NCBI GenBank assembly: GCA_050694015.1
Contig: JBOGWY010000336.1
Location: forward strand, 1-38,234
Reading direction: 5' to 3'
From: JBOGWY01 sp050694015
Lineage (GTDB): Bacteria > Actinomycetota > CADDZG01 > WHSQ01
Length of the DNA stretch: 38,234 nt
The notes under the pieces were generated by a model. The model did not search any database. It was not told the DNA's origin and saw nothing but the letters and a program-made list of their open reading frames with translations. Below are positions 25,315-31,537 of the stretch, piece by piece. Positions within the stretch are counted from its first letter, which is position 1. The number at the start of each line of letters is the position of its first letter. Both the position numbers and the translations under genes were made by a program.

Positions 25315-25785
25315 ATGGCTGAGAAAAGATCCGCGAAGAAGGGCACGCAGAAGCCCGCCAAGAGCTCCACGGCGACCAAGAAGAAGTCCACAGGATTCAC
25401 GAAAGAAGAACGAGCCGCGATGAAAGAGCGCGCTCAAGAGCTGAAGGCGGAAGCGAGCGAGAGCGATGTGCTCGCGAAGATCGCCGAGATGCCGGCCCGG
25501 GATCGCGCCATCGGCAAACGGCTCCACGCCATCATCAAGGCCAGCGCGCCCGAGCTCTCGCCGAAAACCTGGTATGGGATGCCCGCCTATGCAAACAAGG
25601 ACGGCAAGGTCGTCTGCTTCTTCCAGAGCGCCGAGAAGTTCAGCTCGAGGTACGCGACGTTCGGCTTCAGCGACGAGGCGAACCTCGATAAAGGCGCCAT
25701 GTGGCCGACGTCCTTCGCGCTGCGGGAGTTGACCGCCTCAGACGAGGCAAAGATCGCCGCGCTCGTGAAGAAAGCGGTGAGCTGA
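25315..25785 (+). CDS. DUF1801 domain protein with a basic N-terminal tail
   Basis: A 156-residue soluble protein. Residues 1-45 are rich in Lys, Ala and Ser (AKKGTQKPAKSSTATKKK) and probably disordered, as in histone-like tails. Residues ~60-155 match the DUF1801/YdhG fold: IIKASAPELSPKTWYGMPAY, VVCFFQSAEKFSSRYATFGF and LDKGAMWPTSFALRELT. Family members are small proteins of uncertain role, some described as frataxin-like iron chaperones; that role should not be assumed here. Start fixed by the 11-base Shine-Dalgarno. It stands alone, divergent from the MFS gene and convergent with copy 5 of the permuted hydrolase. Confidence 0.88.
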   Translation: MAEKRSAKKGTQKPAKSSTATKKKSTGFTKEERAAMKERAQELKAEASESDVLAKIAEMPARDRAIGKRLHAIIKASAPELSPKTWYGMPAYANKDGKVVCFFQSAEKFSSRYATFGFSDEANLDKGAMWPTSFALRELTASDEAKIAALVKKAVS

Positions 25786-25823
25786 GGAGGACCAAAGTGC
25801 CACTGCCGCCACCGCCCGCTGCG

Positions 25824-27557
25824 CTAGGGGATCCCCTCGCGCACTACGCCGGGCGGCGACGTGAGATCGCCGAAGGCCCCGTAGTCGCCTAAGCCGAAGG
25901 ACTCGATGTCCTCGTCGGTCAGCGCTTGCAGGTACTCCGTCGAGAACGCGGCCGCGAACAACGTGTCGTCGAGACGATCCTCCGGCACTCGATCGAGGCC
26001 GGCGATGTCTTCGGGGAGGTTGTCTTCCACGGTGTAGGTGCCGAGGAATCGGGCGACGTCGGAGAGGTCGACGTCCTCGCGCTCGACGGCCTCCATGTCG
26101 AAGTAGATGTCGACCGGCGTCGACTTCTCGAGGATGTTTCCGAACCGCGTCTCGATGTCGCGCTCGAGCTCGTCGGTGCCGATCCGCCATCCCCCGATCG
26201 TGTCGGGCAACGGCTGCTGACCGTGATCGGCACTCAGCATCACCACGTAGTTGTCGCGTCCGACGCGCCGGTCCAGTGTCGCGAGGAAACGGGCGATCTG
26301 CCGATCCGTCTCGCGGATCACGTCGGCCTCCTCCGGCTCGATCATGTTGTACTGATGTCCGGCGAAATCGGGCATCTTCATCTCGACCCAGAAGAAGTCC
26401 GTCAGGTCGTCACGTCCGTAGGGCTCGTTCTCCAACACCTCGACGACCGCGTCTCCGGTGAAGCGCGCGAAGGCAGGTGTCGCGGGACGGATCAGGGGCA
26501 GTTCCTCCTCGTCGAGCCCCGTGATGTCGTTGCCGAACCAGAGCCCGTCGCGCAAGCCGTCCCGAGGATCGAGTTCTTCCTCGTAACGCTCGATCGTGGG
26601 GATGTCGGTGGTCTGGAGATATGCGGGAAGCTCGTAGAACTCCTCGTTCGTGTACCACTCCATCTCGTCGACATGCCAGAGCACCGCATGGTCGCGATCG
26701 GCCCCCTCGCGTTGCGCGCCGCGGCCGATCATCCCGAGATGCCAGCCCTCGTAGGACACGGTCCCGACCAGGGGACGGTTGCCGTGCGCCTCGTCCCACA
26801 GCTCCGACACGGTGGGCTCGCGCAGGTAGCGGCCGTCGGCGTTGTCGAGCCATGTGTCGGTGTTCTCGCCGTCCGGCCCCCGCATCTGGTTGCCGGGGAT
26901 CCCGTGGTCGATGGGGTAGGTGCCCGTGCCGAAGGTCGCATGGAGCGCGCCGGTGATCGAGGGGGCCGAACCGATCGTGGCGTTCACGAACGTCGTGCCC
27001 TCGCGGCGCAGCTTCGCGATGGTCGGCCACGACGTGGGGTGCTCCTGCAGCGCGTTCCACCCTCCGCCGTCGATGACGACCGAGAAGATCAGCCTCGGCG
27101 TCTTGGTTGGGTCATCGACATCAAGCGGCTCGACGCCGGTGTCGAAGTCGAAGTCGAGCATGCGCGCCATCGTCGGCGCGATAGCTCCGATGTCGACCGA
27201 GTCGGTCACCTCACGCCCGCGCTCGATGCCCGGGCCGGTGAAGATGATCGGAACGCGGGCGAGATAGCTCCACGGGTTCGGGTGCGACGTCGAACGCGAG
27301 ATCTCGTCGGTGCCGATCGTGCTCGGCTCCCAACTGCCGATCATGAAGTGGTGCGGTTTAGGGACGAGCATGATCTCGCCGGAGCGGCCTGCGGCGTGGC
27401 CGCGATAGACGTTGCGCATCACGTCAGTGCCTACTGCGCGCGCCATGTGCTCTTCTGTCGGCGCGCCTTCGGGCACGCCGCGTTCGGGACGTAGGACGTA
27501 GAACGCCCCCGCGGCAACGACGATGGCGATGAGAACGATGATCGTGACGCGCTTCAA
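25824..27557 (-). CDS. Circularly permuted alkaline-phosphatase-superfamily hydrolase (copy 5)
   Basis: A 577-residue membrane-anchored protein (signal anchor VTIIVLIAIVVAAGAFYVL). The start is TTG 27557 with AAGGAG 7 bases before it. Permuted core: GEIMLVPKPHHFMIG (60-74), His92 in TSHPNPWSYLARVPII, GPGIERG and VDIGAIAPTMARML come first. Then Asp163 in IFSVVIDGGGWN and predicted Thr202 nucleophile in APSITGALHATFGTG. MPDFAGHQYNM gives DxxGH and MLSADHGQQPLPD the last Asp-His pair. The C-terminal FAAAFSTEYLQALTD block corresponds to sequence that in classical enzymes leads into the 'GDIVLV.KPG' strand, which here is at the N-terminus. It is closest to copy 2, including the MKR start. It follows a methyltransferase gene by 33 bases. 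Confidence 0.88.
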   Translation of the reverse strand: MKRVTIIVLIAIVVAAGAFYVLRPERGVPEGAPTEEHMARAVGTDVMRNVYRGHAAGRSGEIMLVPKPHHFMIGSWEPSTIGTDEISRSTSHPNPWSYLARVPIIFTGPGIERGREVTDSVDIGAIAPTMARMLDFDFDTGVEPLDVDDPTKTPRLIFSVVIDGGGWNALQEHPTSWPTIAKLRREGTTFVNATIGSAPSITGALHATFGTGTYPIDHGIPGNQMRGPDGENTDTWLDNADGRYLREPTVSELWDEAHGNRPLVGTVSYEGWHLGMIGRGAQREGADRDHAVLWHVDEMEWYTNEEFYELPAYLQTTDIPTIERYEEELDPRDGLRDGLWFGNDITGLDEEELPLIRPATPAFARFTGDAVVEVLENEPYGRDDLTDFFWVEMKMPDFAGHQYNMIEPEEADVIRETDRQIARFLATLDRRVGRDNYVVMLSADHGQQPLPDTIGGWRIGTDELERDIETRFGNILEKSTPVDIYFDMEAVEREDVDLSDVARFLGTYTVEDNLPEDIAGLDRVPEDRLDDTLFAAAFSTEYLQALTDEDIESFGLGDYGAFGDLTSPPGVVREGIP

Positions 27558-27564
27558 CGATTCA

Positions 27565-27570
27565 CTCCTT
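27565..27570 (-). promoter_or_regulatory. Ribosome binding site fixing the TTG start of copy 5
   Basis: The minus strand reads AAGGAG, 7 bases before TTG 27557-27555. No ATG with comparable support lies nearby, so TTG is preferred, and it places the signal anchor correctly. Confidence 0.7.
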
Positions 27571-27590
27571 CTGAAGGTAGGTCTGCGACC

Positions 27591-28322
27591 CTAAGCGCGG
27601 CCGTACACGGAGATGTGCGACTGGCTCGACGATGTGAACATGTCCCGCCGCCACGACGAGTAGCGCTCGCGCAGCTCCATGCCGGCGAGCTTCGCCATCA
27701 GGTCCATCTCCGAGGGCCACACGTAGCGCAACTTGACCGGATAAAGCTTCGTGCCCTCGTCGGTTATGAACACGTGCTGGCTGGTGATCGTTTGGAGCGC
27801 AGGATCGTGCAGCGCGGCGTTCAGCTGGACGCGGTCGAGCTGGACATCCTCCACCCCGAGGCTCTGGTGGCGGGTGAAACGGGTGACGTCGGGGACGAAC
27901 GCCTCGACGACGAAGATGCCCTGGTCGGTCAGGTGGCCGGCGACGTTGGTGAAGCAGCGCAGTTGGTCCTCCTGCGTCGTCAATGCGAACAGCGTGTTGA
28001 AGACGAGAAAGATCACCTCGAACGATCCCGGAATACCGACGTCGGCGAAGTCGCCGATCGTCACCGGGATGTCTCCGCCTCCGGGCTTGGCGCGGAGGCG
28101 GGCGACCATCGCCTCGGAGATGTCGATGCCCGATACCTCGATCCCGTTGTTCTTCAACGGCAGGGCGATGCGGCCGGTGCCGATGGCGAGCTCTAGGGCC
28201 CGAGCCCCGCGCGCCCGCTCCGTCAGGAAATCCACCGCCGCCGCCTTGTCGAAAACTTCCTCGTAGAGCTCGTCGTAAACGTGTGCGATCCGCTCACCGT
28301 AGGTCGCTTCGTCCCAGTTCAT
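27591..28322 (-). CDS. Class I SAM-dependent methyltransferase
   Basis: A 243-residue soluble methyltransferase of the ubiE/Methyltransf_25-like type. RALELAIGTGRIALPL (from residue 41) is motif I, with SGIDISEAMVARLRAK as motif II. SFEVIFLVFNTLFAL is motif IV, and GIFVVEAFVPD is the following strand. A C-terminal part with SEMDLMAKLAGMELRERYSSW is common in small-molecule methyltransferases. ATG 28322 was preferred; an in-frame TTG lies 12 bases upstream. It is first in a short minus-strand unit with copy 5 of the permuted hydrolase. The acceptor is unknown. It is unrelated in detail to the CmoB-like methyltransferase at 3849-4700. Confidence 0.87.
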   Translation of the reverse strand: MNWDEATYGERIAHVYDELYEEVFDKAAAVDFLTERARGARALELAIGTGRIALPLKNNGIEVSGIDISEAMVARLRAKPGGGDIPVTIGDFADVGIPGSFEVIFLVFNTLFALTTQEDQLRCFTNVAGHLTDQGIFVVEAFVPDVTRFTRHQSLGVEDVQLDRVQLNAALHDPALQTITSQHVFITDEGTKLYPVKLRYVWPSEMDLMAKLAGMELRERYSSWRRDMFTSSSQSHISVYGRA

Positions 28323-28413
28323 CCCGGGAGTCAACCACGGCCCGTGCTACCCTGCCCTCGGTCCCCTTCGTGGGCCCTGACCTGGTCTTTTACCTTCTAG
28401 GAGGCCTTCCAAC

Positions 28414-29451
28414 GTGGCTCTGAGGATCCTCGGCGCCGTCGTGGCGGCACTACTCGCCGCCTTCGCCGTGAGGCGTTACCGCAAGGACCAGCTGCGCCGC
28501 GGCGAGCTGATCCTGGTCGCGGTCGTGGCCGGCGCGCTCTCGATCGCGGCGGTGGCCCCCAGCCTCTACGACCCGATCCTGCGAGGGCTCGGTTTCGAAG
28601 CCGGCCAGGAGCGACGCATCATCGGACTGCTGGTTATCTCCAACCTGTTCACGCTCGCTCTCGTATTCCGGGGCTTCTCGCGCGACGACCAACTCTCGAA
28701 CGAGGTCGGCGATCTGGTGGATCACCTGGCGATGTCACGGTTCCGGGAAGGAGGCCGCATCGAGGCCATGGGGGCTCTCGCGGTGGTCATCCCCGCGTAC
28801 AACGAGGAGGACAACCTCCCGGCGGTGCTCGGTCAGATGCCCGAAGATGTCGCGGGGCTGAGGGTGGTCCCGATCGTGATCGCGGACGGCTGCACCGATG
28901 AGACCGCACGGACCGCTCGTAACTTCGACGCGTACGTGATCTGCCGCGATCTGCGCCGCGGCTCGGGGGCCGCCGTGCGACTCGGATATCAGGCCGCGAT
29001 CGAGGCGGGGGCCAAGATGGTCGTCACTCTCGACGGCGACGGCCAGCACGATCCGAAGGAGATGGGACGTCTCGTGGAGCCGTTGCTCACGGGCGAGGCC
29101 GACATGGTGCAGGGGTCGCGCGTCCTCGGTTCGTTCGAGATCGAGTCGAGCGCGCGTAAATACGGCGTCAAGCTCTTCGCTCGGTTGCTGACGACGCTCG
29201 GCCGCACGAAGATCACCGATCCGTCCACGGGATACCGGGCCGTCACGGTCGATGCGCTGCGCCGGTTGGATCTCCGGCAGGATCAGTTCTACGTCTCCGA
29301 GCTCATCCTCGACGCGGCCCGCAAGGGTTTCCGCGTGGTCGAGGTGCCGATCACGATGCGGCGGCGTGCCAGCGGTCTAACGAAGAAGCCGCGCACGTTC
29401 CGCTACGCCTGGGGCTTCAGCAAAGCCATAATGCGCACCTGGCTCCGCTGA
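28414..29451 (+). CDS. GT2 glycosyltransferase (DPM/GtrB-like) fused to an N-terminal DUF2304-like membrane domain
   Basis: A 345-residue protein. GTG 28414 has AGGAGG 9 bases upstream. Residues 1-100 hold three membrane helices with KDQLRRGELILVAVVAGAL and LGFEAGQERRIIGLLVISNL, the layout of DUF2304. Residues ~118-335 are a GT2 domain: ALAVVIPAYNEEDNLPAVL, IVIADGCTDETARTAR, GSGAAVRLGYQAAIEAGA, LDGDGQHDPKEMGRLV (DxD-like catalytic Asp) and DPSTGYRAV. The family moves a sugar from a nucleotide donor to polyprenyl phosphate or a nascent glycan. Inferred role: feeding a lipid-linked sugar to the GT-C-like proteins in this locus. The last base of its stop codon is the first base of the left terminal repeat of the mobile element. 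Confidence 0.88.
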   Translation: MALRILGAVVAALLAAFAVRRYRKDQLRRGELILVAVVAGALSIAAVAPSLYDPILRGLGFEAGQERRIIGLLVISNLFTLALVFRGFSRDDQLSNEVGDLVDHLAMSRFREGGRIEAMGALAVVIPAYNEEDNLPAVLGQMPEDVAGLRVVPIVIADGCTDETARTARNFDAYVICRDLRRGSGAAVRLGYQAAIEAGAKMVVTLDGDGQHDPKEMGRLVEPLLTGEADMVQGSRVLGSFEIESSARKYGVKLFARLLTTLGRTKITDPSTGYRAVTVDALRRLDLRQDQFYVSELILDAARKGFRVVEVPITMRRRASGLTKKPRTFRYAWGFSKAIMRTWLR

Positions 29452-29499
29452 ACTTTTCTAACTGAGCAACATGTGAGCGCGCTCTGAGACGCGCGGTTC
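29451..29499. repeat. Left terminal inverted repeat of the element
   Basis: It begins AACTTTTCTAACTGAGCAAC and contains the perfect palindrome GAGCGCGCTC at 29475-29484. It matches the reverse complement of 30448-30496 except at one base (position 36 of the repeat). It encodes the last residues of the DUF559-type gene. Confidence 0.9.
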
Positions 29500-30414
29500 A
29501 CGCCTCTGCGATCGGATTCGCTGGATCAGCTCGAGAGTTTGGCGCGGGCGCTTGATCACATCGGCCCACGTGACGTATTCAACATGGAGCCCGAGGGTAA
29601 CCAAACGGTCGTGTCGCAGAGCATCATCTTCAGAGGCTGCATGTCCGTCGTGCCACAGCCGACTGTGGCCCTCGATCACCAACTTCTCGGGAGGATAGAG
29701 AAAGTCGGGCCTAATGATCTTTCCGTCGAGCGCCTTTAGTTGGTGTTGAAGTTCGGGCAAAGGTGGGGCCTGCACGAGCAACTCGAAGATGATCGTTTCG
29801 AGCGGCGAGTTCGGATACTCGTCAAGATCCCATCTCTCACGGATGAGTCGGCGCAACCTCTCGCACCCCTTCCGGCCGCGGCGTGCTGTTCGGAAGAGGC
29901 AGTAGTCGAGCGCCGCGATCGTGGTGAGGCCGCGGAAGAGGGCGTTGTCGAGTGTGATCGCCGCCCGGCGATCGGACAACTGGCCGCAAAGATCGAAGAG
30001 CGTGCGCTCGATCGAAGTGACGGGGATGCCTCGGGACGTCGTGAGCTGCTGTTCGGGCAACCGCTTCGTCGTATGGACCACGATTCCACACCTCGGCATT
30101 GGCTTCCGCCGTAGATGAGTGACCACTTCGATCGGCGGCTCTTCACATCCCGGGAGCCCGTAAAGGAAGCCGGCCGCCTTGCCCGCCGAAGCCCCACCCG
30201 ACCACAAGCAAGCTGCAATCTGATCCCGCTCCCAACTGGGCGCCGTACCCGCGAGGCAATACACCCCTGGATGAAGCGTGATCCAGCGCCCCGTCTCGAC
30301 CCGATGCTGAACCATCCGGGCAGTGAATCCGCACGAGTAAGCCTGGGTCCGGGTGAACACGCCGAACTGGAATGACGCCAGCCGGGCGAGGGCGACATCG
30401 GGCTCGATAAACAT
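29458..30414 (-). CDS. AbiEi-like winged-helix protein with C-terminal DUF559/Vsr-like endonuclease domain
   Basis: About 318 residues from ATG 30414 (MFIEPDVALARL). The frame is also open to GTG 30474 inside the right terminal repeat, giving 338 residues. The N-terminal ~60 residues (FGVFTRTQAYSCGFTARMV, WITLHPGVYCL) match the AbiEi-type winged-helix antitoxin domain. The middle (SGGASAGKAAGFLYGLPG, GIPVTSIERTLFDLCG) is the usual linker domain of such proteins. The C-terminal ~100 residues (IRPDFLYPPEKLVIEGHS, then Asp-Arg pairs and HVEYVTWADV) match DUF559, related to Vsr-type endonucleases, with conserved Asp and Glu-x-His. No AbiEii-type toxin is next to it, so a TA role is unlikely. As the only gene of an inverted-repeat element it may act in mobility; that is inference. 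Confidence 0.83.
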   Translation of the reverse strand: MFIEPDVALARLASFQFGVFTRTQAYSCGFTARMVQHRVETGRWITLHPGVYCLAGTAPSWERDQIAACLWSGGASAGKAAGFLYGLPGCEEPPIEVVTHLRRKPMPRCGIVVHTTKRLPEQQLTTSRGIPVTSIERTLFDLCGQLSDRRAAITLDNALFRGLTTIAALDYCLFRTARRGRKGCERLRRLIRERWDLDEYPNSPLETIIFELLVQAPPLPELQHQLKALDGKIIRPDFLYPPEKLVIEGHSRLWHDGHAASEDDALRHDRLVTLGLHVEYVTWADVIKRPRQTLELIQRIRSQRREPRVSERAHMLLS

Positions 30415-30447
30415 CGGTGCATCATCTCGACGGGGTGTGACAACTTC

Positions 30448-30496
30448 GAACCGCGCGTCTGAGAGCGCGCTCACATGTTGCTCAGTTAGAAAAGTT
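30448..30496. repeat. Right terminal inverted repeat of the element
   Basis: It ends GCTCAGTTAGAAAAGTT at 30496 and contains the palindrome GAGCGCGCTC at 30463-30472. Reverse-complement match to 29451-29499 with one mismatch. It holds the alternative GTG start (30474) and the upstream region of the element's gene, so it may carry the promoter. Confidence 0.9.
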
Positions 30497-30505
30497 GGGC
30501 GGGGG

Positions 30506-31537
30506 TTAGATGGCGTCGGCTGTTAGGTAGTAGTCCTCGGCTTCGTCGTCCCAGTCCAGGTCCACGACTCCCTTGGCCCGGGCCGCCTTCACGAACTGGA
30601 GGAAGCCTCCGTAGCCGTAGTCCTTCTCGCTGAAGCCCGGATTGCGCTTACGCAACTCGTTCTTGAGCCCGGACAACAGAGGCGAGCCGTTGCGTTGCTC
30701 GAGCTCACTCACGACGTCGCGCAACAGCTCGAACGCGTGCGCTTCGCCGCCCCCGTCGGAAGGAAAGTCGACGACCGGGTCACCCTCCGCGGTCCCCTGA
30801 CGGAGCTCGATCACGCCCATCGTCTCGAGATGTCGCATCAGCTCGCCCCAGGTACGGAAGCCGTAATCGCCCTCGGTGAACGCGGGGTCCTTGCGCAGGA
30901 TGACGCGCTTGATCATCGACGACAGGATCGGGCCCTCCGTGGAGCTCTGCAGTCCCGACAACGTTCGGGTCACTAGCCGGGACAGCTCGGCGAGGTCCGA
31001 GACCTCCTCCTCGGGCTCACCCTCATCGGTCTTCTTCTTGCGAGAGGCGCTGCGCCGAACGGTGCCCGGCCCGAGCAAACGCTCGTAGTACAGGAACTCG
31101 TCGCACGCGCCCGGCAGCAGTTCCGAGGTCGAACCCTCCACGCCCACACCGATCACCTTGCGATTCAGCTCCCTGAGTTTCAGCACGAGCGGAGTGAAGT
31201 CGGAATCCCCCGACGCGATCACGAAAGTCGTCAAGAAGTCACGTTCGAACGAGAGCTCGAGCGCGTCGACCGCGAGCTTGATGTCGGCGGCGTTCTTGCG
31301 CACCATCCCGGTTCGCTGTGGGACCTCGATCATCTCGATGCGTTGCGCGACGAGGCCGGGCCGGTATTCGGAAAAGAGGTTCCAGTCGGCGTAGGCGCGA
31401 CGGATGACGACGCGGCCCCGCTCCGTGAGAGCGTCCATGATCACGCCCATATCGAGCGTTTCGCCGCGGCTCTTGGCGCCGATCGCGAGGTTCTCGAAGT
31501 CGACGAACAGAGCTACCCGATCTTCCTCATTCGCCAT
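30506..31537 (-). CDS. NYN-domain (PIN-like) protein with two OST-HTH/LOTUS domains
   Basis: A 343-residue soluble protein. Residues ~7-155 are a NYN domain of LabA type: VALFVDFENLAIG (Asp13), NAADIKLAVDALEL and FVIASGDSDFTPLVLKL give the acidic residues of a PIN-like RNase site. A charged linker follows. Two OST-HTH/LOTUS units are seen: ILSSMIKRVILRKDPAFTEG with YGFRTWGELMRHLE, and PLLSGLKNELRKRNPGFSEK with YGYGGFLQFVKAA. LOTUS domains bind RNA in other systems. The role is probably RNA cleavage or RNA-linked regulation. Its start overlaps the RNase D gene by 11 bases, in agreement with an RNA-related unit. Confidence 0.9.
   Translation of the reverse strand: MANEEDRVALFVDFENLAIGAKSRGETLDMGVIMDALTERGRVVIRRAYADWNLFSEYRPGLVAQRIEMIEVPQRTGMVRKNAADIKLAVDALELSFERDFLTTFVIASGDSDFTPLVLKLRELNRKVIGVGVEGSTSELLPGACDEFLYYERLLGPGTVRRSASRKKKTDEGEPEEEVSDLAELSRLVTRTLSGLQSSTEGPILSSMIKRVILRKDPAFTEGDYGFRTWGELMRHLETMGVIELRQGTAEGDPVVDFPSDGGGEAHAFELLRDVVSELEQRNGSPLLSGLKNELRKRNPGFSEKDYGYGGFLQFVKAARAKGVVDLDWDDEAEDYYLTADAI

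Larger units (their letters stand above)
29451..30496. mobile_element. Small mobile element with 49-base terminal inverted repeats and one AbiEi/DUF559 gene
   Basis: A 1046-base unit bounded by inverted repeats at 29451-29499 and 30448-30496, matching at 48 of 49 bases. It lies between the convergent GT2 and NYN genes and fills almost the entire space between them (9 bases remain on the right). Its single gene runs nearly the full length, with the stop inside the left repeat and an open GTG in the right repeat. No transposase of a known family is present. No target-site duplication is visible next to the repeats. By eye it is less GC-rich than its surroundings. I infer an insertion whose own product, or a helper in trans, moves it. 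Confidence 0.75.

Noticed and set aside
25827..25836. Perfect palindrome GGGGATCCCC at the 3' end of copy 5 as a terminator or operator
   Set aside because: It has no loop and no T-tract, and it is explained as the last codons (Gly-Ile-Pro) before the stop.
29458..30474. Type IV toxin-antitoxin system with AbiEi antitoxin
   Set aside because: There is no AbiEii-type nucleotidyltransferase beside it, and the protein has a DUF559 nuclease-like domain. The neighbours are a GT2 and a NYN gene.
29441..30506. Target-site duplication around the mobile element
   Set aside because: The bases just outside the repeats (GCTCCGCTG on the left, GGGCGGGGG on the right) do not match, so no duplication is claimed.
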